From Diadema setosum (Eukaryota; Echinodermata; Echinoidea; Diadematoida; Diadematidae): a DNA stretch of 64,000 nt. The stretch lies in contig NC_092705.1 of the NCBI RefSeq assembly GCF_964275005.1, forward strand, positions 16,147,385 to 16,211,384, given 5' to 3'. Below are positions 1 to 11,611 of this stretch, piece by piece. Below the pieces are notes generated by a model that was not told the origin of the DNA, did not search any database, and saw only the letters and a list, made by a program, of their open reading frames with translations. Each line of letters begins with the position of its first letter. The first letter of the stretch is position 1. The position numbers and the translations under genes were made by a program.

Positions 1-431
1 TCATGTCTTCTGGGCATGCCCCATGAAAATCTGCTTTCCTGCTTTCTAGTTTTAGTTGCTCTTCGAGCTAATAATGTGACAGAGAACAAATTGATAGGAA
101 CAGAATTTCAAATTTTGTCTTGCTGGGATAGTCAGGATACAATTTCTAAGAAGAGAATAGGGCGAAATAGGAACAAATAATAGCCCTCAATTAGTAATGT
201 GCTTTTTGAAGTTGCCAAGGAACTTGACTGAGCACTACATGCTCCACAGCCGCATTGCTAGCACCGCATTTGTTAACACTTTTGTCTTTTGTTTGTTACA
301 TGTCGAGTACTGGCAATTGGTCGTTTTAGGACCCCATTCCACTACAGATTACACATAAACACGCGCTGAATCAAAAACCCTGTTGCGAGTGTTTTCTTTT
401 GTCAGTAGAAATCTTCCCCTTTCGGAGCAAA
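1..431 (+). promoter_or_regulatory. ZNHIT1 upstream region and 5' leader
   Basis: No ORF or recognisable repeat. The bases just before the ATG at 432 are probably 5' leader. I see no clear TATA box, and a transcription start cannot be fixed from sequence. A GC-richer patch with CpGs lies on the other side of exon 1 (about 555-665), so a CpG-type promoter spanning exon 1 is possible. Inference only. Confidence 0.3.
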
Positions 432-3400
432 ATGCCAGATTCAAAGAAAGAACAAAAGAGAGAATCAGGTGAGAATTTGTAAATACGAATATAAGATGTT
501 TTCTCTTCCCAAAATTCATAGCAATGCAATGACAATGTATCGTTCAGTGTTCACAGCGCGCCGCTGTCATCATCACTAGACTCTAACCCACTAACGTTAG
601 CTCAGCTTTTGGCTCTCCAGCTCCCAGGCGCTATCCGCTAGCTAGCTCCTGGCCGGCCGTGTTGCTGAGGGATGCTCCACTGCTGTTTAACCGTTAGTTA
701 CACACGTTACTTCGCGTTCGGGCTGCTCCATGCTAAGGTTGCAGTGCAGTATTGACCGAAGGATCGGTCTGTATCTGGTTGGCAGGGATATGTGTCTGAA
801 GTTTGAGGTTTTACATCCAGAACATCTAGACACCTCTGTCGCTGTACAGTTGCTTCGGCCTAGTACAGTAGACTGTATCATGGATGATTTATGATTATGA
901 ATTCTTGTTCCCCGATGGCGATGTGTGTGTGTGCAAAATTGAGCCTGAGGATGAATCTGATTCCAGATCTTAACGTTTTGTAATGCAGGGCCCTTTGTCA
1001 TGTTCTTTCTACAGTGTCGGTGTATGAACATGGTTATAACAAAATTCTGGTTAAATTTACAAAGACAATGAAGTGAAAATTTAGGCCACAACATTATCCG
1101 CCCTCTATGTTTTTTATTGTTGATTTGTTCGGTTATAACAAAATTTCGATATAGACCTAACAAAGTTTTCAAATTTCCCTGGATATCTATACCTATGGTC
1201 ATGGATGATTCTCAACACAGACTTTAACTTAAAGGTGCATTGTCCCGGTGTTTTTTAGTGAAGCCTTTAGTGAAATGCGTACGCGGGCACACGGCGCAAG
1301 TTTCCTATAGATCTAGAGACCTACGCTATCGACTCCTCTTTAGCGCTTACGCTTTGGCCCACTTCCCCGAGTCCGAAGAAGTCCGATTCACTGTAGTCGG
1401 TGGTCGGATCACAGTTCGGCTCATGATTCGGCTGAGGGGGATGACAGCTTTAGCAAACTTCTTTTGTGATGTCATAATATTGATTATCAAGCACATATGC
1501 ACGCACCCTGGCATTACTACAGACTGCGCGATGCGCAGAGAAGACAACGAAGGCAACGTTACTTAGCAACAGCTACGCACTTTACTCTGGATGACAGCTC
1601 AACTTCGGTAATCTTCGTATCAATGCTAATGGTGATCGGCAGTATCATCAACAGCGCCCTCTACACTACCGGGACTATGCCCCTTTAAGTTTAGGCCCTG
1701 TAATCACAGATCCAGATTTAGAATCTATTCATTGCTTTTATTTAAATTAAGGTGCATGTTTTGAGTTGGCTGGGTCATGGCCAGGTGGAATGGCATAACT
1801 TAGATTCATTCTTAAAAAAAAAAAAATTATCTTGCATGGATACATCGTTTAGGTTTTATGTCATGGGCTGGGCAAAATCTTTGATAGGGAGAGCTGGTAC
1901 CAAGCCTTGACTGAGGGTTATCGCTGGGCATGGTTTTTATTCTATCATGGCGTGAATGCAAATGAATGGAATGAGCTTGTTGTAACATTATGAACAAGAT
2001 TTGTTGGTGATGATGATGTCTCTACTGATTAATGATGATTAACAAGTGTGTTAGTGTTAATGAGAAGTAATGGCTGAAATAATGATTGTGATAATAACCG
2101 TCAAATATCTTGATCTTGATCTTGATATCGTTGATGTACAAACGCTTGGTGTGGCTATCCCATACATGTAGGTAGCAATATATGCTTGAGTCGGAGGCAT
2201 ATCTTATTCAAACTTGATATTTTCAAGAAGGTCTTTAAATTTTTGGATTGTAGAAGCTTCTCTTACATTATCTGGGAGGTTGTTCCACTGGGGGATTGTC
2301 CTTGGGTATAGAAACTGCCGGTAGCAAGTCTTATTTGCTCTTATATGGTCATACACAAATTTCTTGGAGGAGTGCCTTGTGGTTGGTTTTCTCTTAGTCG
2401 AATCAGAGCTTTGTAGATGTTTGATATTGCTGGGGATTAATCCTTGGGTCCCTTTATAGATGACGAGAAGGCGAGATTTGATTCTACATCTCTCGAGGCT
2501 TTCCCATTCCAGTCGCTTCATCATATTTGTTACACTAGCTGATCTGTCATAATTGTTGCATGCAAATCTTGCAGCTCTTTTTTGGATCTTTTCAATTGCT
2601 TGTTTGTTGTTTTGTTGACTTGGGTCCCAAACTGCGTGACAGTATTCCAAGAGTGGGCGTACCAGGGTGATGTAAGCTATGGCTTTGGTTTGTATGTCGC
2701 AGCTGTACAAATTCCTTCTCAGTAGACCAAGCTGACGGTTGGCTTTGTTGATTACTTGGTTGATATGCATGGTCCAAGACAGATCCGATGTCAACTCAAC
2801 TCCAAGGTATGGGTGATGATCGACTCTAGTTATCCCAAGTTCCAATTGCGTGAAATAGGAAGGAAAATGTATTCAGCTTCCAGAGTAGATGGAGTGGATT
2901 TAGCTAAGGATGATATCACCATCAGAAAGCTACAGCCGATATTACGACAATAAACTGGCATTATTTCTTAATTCTCCGTGAATCTTATTTTTTCCGTAAT
3001 CAGACATGTAATACAATGTAGTATGTGGCGTTTTAACAGCCATATATACATTACATTGAAATCCCGTTATAACAAACACAGTTATAACAAAAATCTAGAT
3101 GCAACAAAGTAAAAATTCATGTCCCCAAATTGTCATCTGTATACCCTTAGTCTATAGCAAAATTTTGATATAATGAAAAGAAACCCCCCCCCCAAAAAAA
3201 AAAAAAAAAAAATCACTATGGGTCTTGAGGACTTTGTTATTTTATAACAGGAGTCGTCAGTATTCAATAACTATGCTTTTTATACTTCTTCTTAACTCTC
3301 TTGTGCAGGGCGCCAGAAAGACTTGGCGCAGAGGAGGGTCCTAGACAACTTCACACGGGCCAAACGGTTGCGGCGACAACTCGAGGCCTTGGAACAAGAC

Positions 3401-5330
3401 AACTTCCAGGAGGACCCACATGCCAACCTCGTGCTACTCAAGAAAAAACTACCTCAGTTTGATTCAAATGAAGACAGTAAGCCATGGGAGGGTTTTGTGT
3501 GTATGTTGTAGTTGTCAATAAAAAGTAGTGTATCTACAAACAAGGAACAAGCTAAAGGTAGCCTTGTAGAGAGGTTGAGTTTACTTTTCAATGGCACTAA
3601 GAGGCCATTGCAGTAGTTGAATGCCATGTTGGCGGTAGGACACCCAGAGTAATATCATGCTTTGAACACCAGGGCAAAGAGCCTACCTTCTTCTCTTTCT
3701 TTTTTTTTTTTCGGTTTGTGTGTTTTAAGCACTTCTGTTAGTCCTTTTAAAAGCTTTCTAACACAAGTGACTGAGCAATGCTTTTCTGCAATGTGTTGTG
3801 TCCACCTAGCCCCAGCCACCAAGAAGAGGAAGAAGCGCGGAGACCATTTCAAGCAGAGGTTTCGCAAGACTTTCCACATGCTGGTGGAGGAAGAACAGCT
3901 CAGCATGAACGAGCCTCCAAACTATCTTACCTGCTGCATCCCCGCCTCTTCCATTCCACACAGGAAGTTCTGTGCTGTCTGTGGATATCCTTTGTTTTTA
4001 CTGCCACTGTTCTGAACAAAAAATTGATATACCAACCCATTTGTGTTGGCTTTCATTTTTTTTTTTCAATGTATCAAATATACAGTAATATCATTGATAA
4101 TGATAGTGATTCTAAAGTTCATTAAGGGATGACCATGTTTATTCATGATGTATTTTGAGACTTCAAATTTAGGGACTTGAAGGTAAAGTGGTCTGTGAGT
4201 TATGATGATCATTATGTTTTCGTGGATAGCACATGGACATCTCAGTAAAGAGGCAAAAAACAAACAAACAAAACAAAACAAATGAGAACATGTAAGTCAA
4301 ACTTGAGATGTAAATGTGCAAACTACCTAAGCAAATGACATACAAATTACTCAATTGTATCAACACACTTGACATATTCACGAGCCAAAACAGCAGTTTT
4401 AAATACATTATATATTTCACAGGTTGTGACATCAAATCCTGAATCTGGAAAATTTATGATGTTGCTTCCAGCTGCATAGAAGTTAGCCGTTGGAATTAAC
4501 ATGAAATATCCTAATGCTGAGTGACATCAAATGATAAGACTGGGAGTGTATTGAAAGAAGTTAAGACTGCATGTGAGCTGTACTTACAGGTACATGTCTG
4601 CTTATATCCAGATGTTGTGTTTTCCTTGACGCTGCACACATTCCCATCAAACTATACTTGTGTTGCATGCGGCACACGATACTGCTGTGTAAAGTGCTTG
4701 GGAACACACTTGGACACAAGGTAAGATAGTGTAAAGTATGCCTCTGTGGGGGAAATAAAAGCTTTATTCTTTTGGCAAATGTTATACAAATCTGCCTACA
4801 CAGCACTCACTTCTGTCCCGACTATGGTAAAGCGTATTTGAAATCTTTATTTCCCTGTTTGACAGTGCTTAAGGTCTATGTCAAAATCAGATTGCAGAGC
4901 CCTTGTAAAGTCCTTCGTGAATTAGAAACCCAGCAATCATTGTCATTTCTCCTTTGGTTATCCTCTGGTTATTAAGTTTAGTGTATTTGTTATTATTCAC
5001 CGATTGCACAGGTCATGGCCATTATGAAGGGATAATCATTTTTGGTAATGCTCAGGATTGTACCATTATCATTTGAGATCATGTGGTTAATTATGACACT
5101 TAATGGGAGAAAGAATACATTGTATATCTTGAACTTGGAAATGAAGTGAAGAATATTTTGTGATAGAACTTTATGCAAGTGTTCTGTGACATAAAATTAT
5201 TTTTTGTTTTTCAAACTTTGTATACCGGTAGCTAGACAACTGCCTGTACAATATTGTAACTGGACAATTTTGGCATACTTGCGTTTTCCTATATTTCTTT
5301 GTTTGCAGGTGTTTGAAGTGGACAGCATGA
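432..5330 (+). CDS. ZNHIT1: Zinc finger HIT domain-containing protein 1 (SRCAP/SWR1 complex subunit), complete, 5 coding exons
   Basis: Exons 432-468, 3309-3476, 3816-3984, 4640-4720 and 5309-5330 join in phase to 158 residues (human is 154). The start has a good context (AGCAAAATG). The middle carries the conserved stretches QRRVLD, RRQLEALEQDNFQEDPHA and KKRGDHFKQRFRK. The C-terminus is a HIT zinc finger: C121-x2-C124, C132-x2-C135, C140-x3-C144, H148, C153, ending RCLKWTA against human RCLKWTV. All eight ligands are present. Family knowledge: the orthologue of yeast Swc6/Vps71, a nuclear subunit of the complex that exchanges H2A for H2A.Z. The intron between exons 3 and 4 is AT-AC and splits the Gly125 codon inside the finger. 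Exon 3 has two acceptors 6 bases apart (3809 and 3815); the upstream one adds two residues. Intron 1 (2.8 kb) is full of repeats. The gene converges on GCC2. Confidence 0.95.
1000..1200 (-). mobile_element. Pogo/Tigger-like non-autonomous DNA element fragment
   Basis: Shares, in reverse orientation, the body of the element at 6784-6968: the 'gttataac' motifs, the CATAGAGCGGATAATGTTGTGG-like core and a run of A/T. It has no clean terminal repeats here, so it is a decayed copy in ZNHIT1 intron 1. Confidence 0.55.
1229..1688. mobile_element. TTAA-flanked MITE (460 bp)
   Basis: Bounded by TTAA at 1229-1232 and 1685-1688. The termini are inverted repeats: AAAGGTGCATTGTCCCGG at the left and CCGGGACTATGCCCCTTT at the right. 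There is no coding capacity. The TTAA target and the AAAGG/CCTTT ends match other elements in this window (21925, 33491, 54557) and suggest mobilisation by a piggyBac-type transposase. That family assignment is inference. Confidence 0.65.
2100..2846 (-). mobile_element. Non-LTR retrotransposon (CR1/L2-like LINE) 3' fragment
   Basis: An open frame of 213 residues (2845-2204, minus) encodes the C-terminal part of a reverse transcriptase ORF2, with the motifs HPYLGVELTSDLSW, LVRPLLEYCHAVWDP, IEKIQKRAARF and PQWNNLP. These are typical of CR1/L2-group LINEs without RNase H. After the stop lies a short 3' tail of TCAAGA-type hexamers (about 2105-2130), as such elements often have. The fragment is 5'-truncated and antisense in ZNHIT1 intron 1. 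The open frame suggests a fairly recent insertion. Confidence 0.85.
3050..3260. mobile_element. Decayed 'gttataac' DNA element
   Basis: A CCCGTTATAAC-type left part and a TTATAACAGGAGTCG right part face each other across about 200 bp. They resemble the termini of the element at 6784-6968. A C8/A20 homopolymer interrupts it at about 3185-3212. Confidence 0.4.
3985..4639 (+). other. U12-type (minor spliceosome) AT-AC intron of ZNHIT1
   Basis: The intron begins ATATCCTTT, the consensus minor-class 5' splice site, and ends in AC. TTCCTTGAC at 4622-4630 is an exact U12 branch-site consensus, with the branch A (4629) 10 bases before the end at 4639. Removing exactly 3985-4639 restores CAVCG-FPSNYTCVACG, which aligns with human CAVCGFPSPYTCVSCG. 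No GT-AG pair nearby gives that protein. Confidence 0.95.
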
Positions 5331-6330
5331 AGGACTAGAGAAGAGTCGGTGAGGAGATAAGAGAATACAAGAGAAGACTGAATGGTTCATACCAGTTGTC
5401 ATGGTTACCTGCATCATCTCTCTGGAGATACAGAGAAGACCTGCATCATCTCTCTGGAGATACAGAGTAGAATGTGAATTGAAGGAAAAGAAGAGCCTGG
5501 TCTTAGACTGATGGACCCTGCAAGTGGACAGGGTGGCTGGTCAGTTGTTTGTGTGCTGACCCTGTGAAGCCTGGGTGTGGTTAGGATAACTTGTCAGCTC
5601 GGTGGATGAGACCAAGGCGGAGTCAGTGGCTGATGCAAGAGGTCCCGGGGCTGTCCCCTCATCATCTGCAAGAAGCCTAATGGTGGTGGGATGGAGCAAA
5701 TTCAAGTTTGCAAGTGTTTGATCAAGGGCTGACAACCTAGGGCAGCCCCTTTTTCGTGTGCTCATTGACCCTCTTCTTTGTGGACCTCATGGCATTGGTA
5801 GGAGTCTCTGTGACTCAACTAGTGACAGTAACAGGACTGTTCTACGTGAGAAGGCTGAAGTGAGCAGACATAATTGCCTGGAGAAGTTAAGCCTGTGAAT
5901 TTTTAGCAGTGAACATTTTGTGTACAGGGCCAGCTGCTGCCAATTTGAGGCAGTCATTGTTGTAGAGAATGTCTATAAAGGAAGACTCACTCCAGGACGT
6001 GGCATTTTCTGTGTGAGGAGTTAGAATAACAATTTATTGAAACCACTTGCCAAGTACTTTTAGATAAATTCCCAGATCAAAATATGAAAGGTATGTCTGC
6101 ATGGCATTACACATACACCATGTAGAATATTACTGAAGTTGAAGCTTGCATATTGCCGAAGTATGAGAAAGTGGCAGCTAGCACATGTGTAGAAAACTGA
6201 AATTAATCTTTTCATTCAAAGAGGAGAATAATGCCTGTGGCACCCTGGATTGACAGCCATACACACAGTTTGCACATTAACAATAAAAAGCTTTGTTCAC
6301 TCTTGATCAGAATAAATTATACCTCAATTA
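5331..6330 (+). other. Putative ZNHIT1 3' UTR with poly(A) signals
   Basis: The non-coding sequence after the stop carries AATAAA at 6282-6287 and again at 6311-6316, either of which could end the transcript. A 32-bp unit (CTGCATCATCTCTCTGGAGA and flanks) is repeated twice in tandem at about 5407-5467. The UTR end is inferred. Confidence 0.4.
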
Positions 6331-6783
6331 CACATGAAAATGAGTCTGGCATGTATGCATTTGTATATCACATTAGTTGTGTGGGTGTGTGTGTGTGTGT
6401 GTGTGCATGCATGTTCATGTGCATTTGTCAGTGGGCTGTTGCAATCAAACTGCTGAGGATTATTCAAGGAGACCTCTAAGATGAATGATTTTCAAACTTG
6501 CATTTGAACATCTATAAATTGAATGTACAGTATACTGTGTGTACAGAGTTACAGAATTCGTAGTGATTGGGATAGGTAATGTTTTCAAAATTCATAACAA
6601 ATCACAGTGAACAAGGAAATGACATAGCAGCTTCACATAGAAATGAACATGATTGGGTGCTCATGGAAGCAGAATGAAGACATCAATCTTGCCACGTATA
6701 CATTGTGTACAAGTGACAACTGAAAGGAGGTTAAACATTCTGATGGTGTTATGGACCTTCTGTACTGTAATAGGTATGTACTA
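6331..6783. other. Non-coding spacer with a (TG)n run
   Basis: A short GT microsatellite lies at about 6381-6405. Nothing else is recognisable: no ORF with family features and no RNA gene. Confidence 0.4.
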
Positions 6784-6968
6784 CAGTGGACTCCCTTATA
6801 ACGACATCCTCAGGACCAGCAGATTTCTTTCGTTATATCGAAATTTGGTTATAACCGAACAAATAAACAATAGAAATACATAGAGCGGATAATGTTGTGG
6901 CCTAAATTTTTACTTCATTGTAACCGGAATTTCGTTTTAACCATGTTCGTTATAACTGGAGTGCACTG
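6784..6968. mobile_element. Tc1/mariner (pogo/Tigger-like) MITE, 185 bp
   Basis: Begins CAGTGGACTCCCTTATAACG and ends CGTTATAACTGGAGTGCACTG. The two ends are inverted repeats, and TA lies on both sides (6782-6783 and 6969-6970). The TA target and CAGT ends are typical of Tigger/pogo non-autonomous elements. Related copies lie at 1000-1200 and 3050-3260. Confidence 0.7.
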
Positions 6969-6982
6969 TATTGTACAGATAA

Positions 6983-7126
6983 TGAATGTTTATGAGTGCA
7001 ATGGACAGAAAATTTCATAAGGTGAAAGATGAAATGATCCATTCAACGTGGCGCAGCCGAGTTGAATGGATCAATTTCATCTTTCACAGAATAAAATATT
7101 CTGTCCATTGCATGAATGAAAACATT
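6983..7126. repeat. Imperfect palindrome
   Basis: TGCAATGGACAGAA at 6998-7011 is mirrored by TTCTGTCCATTGCA at 7099-7112. The central arms GAAATGATCCATTCAAC and GTTGAATGGATCAATTTC flank a short GC-rich loop. It lies immediately before another inverted-repeat element. Confidence 0.6.
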
Positions 7127-7131
7127 TGTTT

Positions 7132-7474
7132 TATATAACACCTAAAAATAGATCCTTGTCATTTTATGTTTTATGAATTTAGAAACAAGAGAATGTGCGA
7201 GATTTGTGATCAAGAGAATGCTCACTGAGTGCTATACGCTAGCGCACTGTCCGTTAATACGCTTGATCGCATGCACACTGCAAAAGCAGTGTTTTACGTA
7301 CGTACAGTGTGCCGGCCTCTCAGCGTGCATGCAATGGAGCAAATCATACGGATCCAAGATTGCATGGCAAATGGACCCACAATTGCATGAATGATGACAT
7401 CACAGTTATATGGGACAAATGATTAATATCAAACACCAATCAAATGACAAGGATCTATTTAGGTGTAATATATA
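7132..7474. mobile_element. MITE with about 30-bp terminal inverted repeats
   Basis: The left end (CACCTAAAAATAGATCCTTG) and right end (CAAGGATCTATTTAGGTGTA) are near-perfect inverted repeats about 340 bp apart. The interior is non-coding and CpG-containing. The superfamily is not assignable from this copy. Confidence 0.6.
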
Positions 7475-10400
7475 GCCATATATTCTTCTTTCCCATGACT
7501 GACAGACAGGAATACAGTACTATAACAGTCAAGTGTGGTGCAACATGACAAGAAGATGAATGCTCAATTTTTCACTTCCCAATCACTTTATTTCAGAAAA
7601 AAAAATGAAAGAGTGAATCAATAGAAAAATAATTTTTCTACAACCAGCTACATTCATCGTACAAAGAGAATCAGAATTCAATCACTGAAACAGTCATTTT
7701 CTGACAAAAGTTCAAATTGTAGTGTCCCACAATCTGTGTCGAAAATCGGGTCCAGATCATAATATGACCCACTGAAAATACATTTGATTTTGCTCAAGTT
7801 CATATTCACTACAGACTCAAACTCAGAAATAGTCCAGAAAAATAATGACTCACTATTTCTAGTAATATGTCCAGTAAAAGAAACTTCATGAACATAATTA
7901 TTGAGATAATGTAATAATGACATATAAAACTCGTGTGGAAATGAGAATCAGTGTGTGAAGTTCATCATACGTTCAGTCAACTTTTTCATTTCTCAATCAA
8001 ATCAATGTCGCTGACAAGCAAAAATACAAACAGTTGGCATTTTAATGGATTCTCTGCACTAATTTTGTAGATCTTAACCCGAAGTCCAAGCAAATTGATC
8101 ATAGAAATGCATTTCTACATGGAAGATGAGCAAAGTAACCAAACATTCGGTGAACAACAAAAATATTTCAAAATCAGCACTGTCTTTAGAGAGCAAAGTG
8201 ACAATGACTGGACGTGTGGCAAAACAAATTATATCTTCATTGCCTGGTTCACGTCATTGCCTGGTTACTAAACAGTGCATTGTTGCAAGAACAGAGTGGT
8301 AGGGCTGGTCCCATGGCATCTATTCCTTTGATTTGATGCAGAGTAAAGCTGTTACAACAGTGGCATTTCTTTGGCCTTCTGGTTTTCCTCCAGAGTGGTT
8401 GTGGCTTGCAGGGTAAGACCACAGACTCACAATCACGAAGCTCCTGGTTCAAGTCTGCTGAGCGTGCCCTTAGGCAAAGCACTTTGGTGGGAACTTCAAG
8501 ATGCCAATATTTGTGGCAGCTTGCTCATGAGCATGTACATGTACAAGAGTCAAATAAACTAAATTCTTGGAGTTTTTTTTTAATTTATTATCTTTATTAT
8601 TATTATTATTATTTTTTGCATGATGGCAAATAAAATAGAAATGTATGCAACCCCACTTCATGAGACATTTAGCTCCATTCCATTATTCAGTGATAGATAC
8701 TAGTAAGACTTATTACGAGTAGATGGCCAGCATTGTCATACAATGTAATTCAGAACAATAGCAAGACTCATCTCCTCACATTTTCCTCTGGTACTTTGGT
8801 TAGCTTCTTTCCTTGAAACTACATTTTTTTTTTCTACATAACCATAAGTAAACAAGGAAAAAAAAAGAATACATTGTAGAAGGGTATTTTATTGCACTGG
8901 TGAAAAAGGCAGATGTCAACTCCAATAATGTACATTCAAATCTTTCTGAGGCTAACTTCAGTGTAGCATCTTCAGAACCCCCTCCCCCCCCCCCCCCCCA
9001 ACTATAATCATACCTTCTTTTTTGTGACAACTAATAAGCAGCCCCCAAAAAGACTTTCACAACATGCAAACAAATATTTTTAAACTAGATTTTCAGCAAT
9101 TGAACAGCAGGGAGGTAAGGTTGACCTCCTTGTTCCCAATTATGAATGATGGAAGTTGAACCTGTACAACTATATCAATGCATACACAACCCACACTAGT
9201 TCAGGCCTTGAGTCGCATTTAATTCAAGGGAAAAACTTAGGGTACTCCTTACAATTTCTGTAAATGCCACTAATAACATCTGGAGAAGATTTGGATAGAC
9301 AACTGTGATAAATAGGCTGAAAAATGACGCTAATCACTGCTTATCAAAAATGCAAGACACAAAGCTGATTCATAATTCAACAGAATCAACAATGTGTTCT
9401 ATCAACTTTAGACGGCTCCTGGATCCCTGTACGAGTATTAAAACATGTACATAGACTGAAGCATCAACCTGTGTATGACAAAATTCAGATACTAAAACCA
9501 GGAAAACATGTAATATCAATGGATGCCAAGCATGTGGAAAAAAACAACAACCCAACACTCTTCCTATATACTGTTGTCAAGAGTCTTTAATACTTTTCTA
9601 CAGTGTCCAAAGCAATCGTCAAATAACGATGAGAGTGATGTGTAAGCAACATCAGTGTTCTACGCTGAAAGAAAACATTGGACTGGCAGAAAATTGAGAG
9701 ATGAGGAGATAGCTACATCATGAAATCTGGCTTAAATGAATGTTTGTCAAAAGTACAGTTATCTTCCACAGAAGTTTTACCCTCCCAGTCCCCCCCCCCC
9801 ACAAAAAAATAAAAATAAATAAAATAAAATAAAAGCATAATACAGTCAAAATATGTCACTGATCACGACTCAAAAAGTCGTGTGAAATTACTGTCATCTG
9901 TTAAGAATACCTACGCTTGGAGGAATGAGCTTTTTTCCTCCAGTACATGGTGACTTTGCACGTATGTTCAGTGTAACATACAAACAGAGAATGCCTTTAA
10001 CACCTTTCATGAACACAAATACCACAAAAGAGATCTACACTGAAAGCTACAAACTGTTTACTCACGATCTACAGAATGTGTAGCCCACACACAATGCATT
10101 ACAACTGTCACATTTGTCGCTGGGCAATATTTTATTCACCTAGCGAATGCCCAACTCACGTTTAGTGACCACTGAAACCCACTCACACCAAGCATCATTA
10201 TTCTCTTCAGTGATGTCCAGCGAGACTAGTGCTCAAAGCCCACTGGTAATTGCTGATTACATACTGTATACGCAATATATTTCATGTGAATATTTACAAC
10301 TTAAATTCATCTGACATTTTTGCGATTGAGCACTACAAAGAGGGAATGAGAAATAAGTCTTATTCCCCTTTTTTTTTCCAGGATAAAAGTCCGTGATTTC

Positions 10401-11353
10401 TTATCCTCCTAAAAGAGATCTGCAGCACATTTGTGTTATGGGAGGCAATATTTTTGTGAGTTGTTGATTTCACATATATTAGTCAATATCAGTTGCATTA
10501 AATATAAAGTAATATAAAGGATTTTTTTTTTTCAAGCCATCATGCACCAGCACTCATACTATACAAATAAATACAATCAAATACATCAAATGTAAGATAA
10601 GCATGCTTTTCTTACAGAAATAAGGCATCTGAAGATTACTGTAACAGTGTGGAAAAGGAAACAACATGAAAGTCACTACAATTATGAATGATGTCAAAAA
10701 ATTGCCCCCTTCAACATTATACTCATTTAACTGGCCACATCAAAATGACACAGTCACGTCTACAACATGATCAACAAAGCGGTAAAGCCATACGATGCTT
10801 ACCTTGTTCACGTGTTAGAAAGTTCGGATATGCTTTCATCCGTTTTTTATTGACACGAGTATTCTTTGCTGTGCTGCCAGCAAGACTTGCACACAGCACA
10901 AACATGGTGACATGCCCTCTGTAGTCCATCCCGAAAACTTGCATCACTTGCAAATGGAGGAGACAGCAGTATTCACCTTATTCATCATAAGTGGCGACTG
11001 ACTACACACAGCCATGTAAAGCCCACATCAATTTTTTTTTTTGGTCGTCAGTGAACGCTCTATCTGATAAGCCAGGATGCTTTGAAGATAAAAATGACGT
11101 CTTTATCATCAAACAACTACAAAAATCATACTTTCTTATGACATCAATGCCAAATGTTCTTGAAACTGTGTTTATATTTCTATAAATGAATTATTATTAT
11201 TATTATTATCTTTTTACAACTCTGATTCAGTCACATGAAATAGATCAAGATATATTGCAGGCAACAAATTCATCTCTATTTCTCCCCCAGCCTTCATAAA
11301 TATCTCCATACAGAATACACTTCTGAGTAATGTGGCTGCCTGGTATGGTTTAG
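7475..11353 (-). other. Non-coding stretch, probably including GCC2 3' UTR
   Basis: No frame here shows a protein family. It lies just downstream of the GCC2 stop, so part should be GCC2 3' UTR on the minus strand. Minus-strand AATAAA signals occur at 10846-10851 and 7587-7592; which is used cannot be told. It also holds a SINE remnant (8385-8565), poly-T/poly-C runs and (TTA)n tracts at about 8586-8612 and 11190-11208. Confidence 0.35.
8385..8565 (+). mobile_element. tRNA-derived SINE remnant
   Basis: A B-box-like GGTTCAAGTC lies at about 8448-8457, followed by GCCCTTAGGCAAAGCACTTTG. That resembles the 'CCTTGGGCAAGGCACTTT' block common in metazoan SINEs. An A/T-rich microsatellite tail follows. 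It is degenerate. Confidence 0.45.
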
Positions 11354-11587
11354 CAGTCTTCACAAATTGTCCCCCTCCTGAGGGACAGTAAACACAAGAC
11401 ACCCCTATTGTCCAAGGAGATGCAATAATCTGCTCTCACATTGTATGCTTTCAGACAAATCCATTCTTCACAGTCTTCACAAATTGTCCCCCTCCTGAGG
11501 GATAGTAGACACCAAACACCCCTATTGTCCAAAGAGATACAGCGATCTGCTCTGGCATTGCACGCTTTCAGACAAGTCCATTGTCGT
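11354..11587. repeat. 117-bp tandem duplication
   Basis: Two adjacent copies begin CAGTCTTCACAAATTGTCCC at 11354 and 11471, about 85-90 per cent identical by eye. They lie within the first 260 bases downstream of the GCC2 stop, so they are in its 3' UTR. Confidence 0.75.
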
Positions 11588-11611
11588 CATGTAGGGGTGG
11601 GCAGCTCATTA

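Noticed and set aside
687-1202. 171-residue frame on the minus strand
   Set aside because: Crosses a decayed DNA element and shows no protein-family feature or codon bias.
2756-2953. 65-residue plus-strand frame in ZNHIT1 intron 1
   Set aside because: Antisense of the LINE reverse-transcriptase frame.
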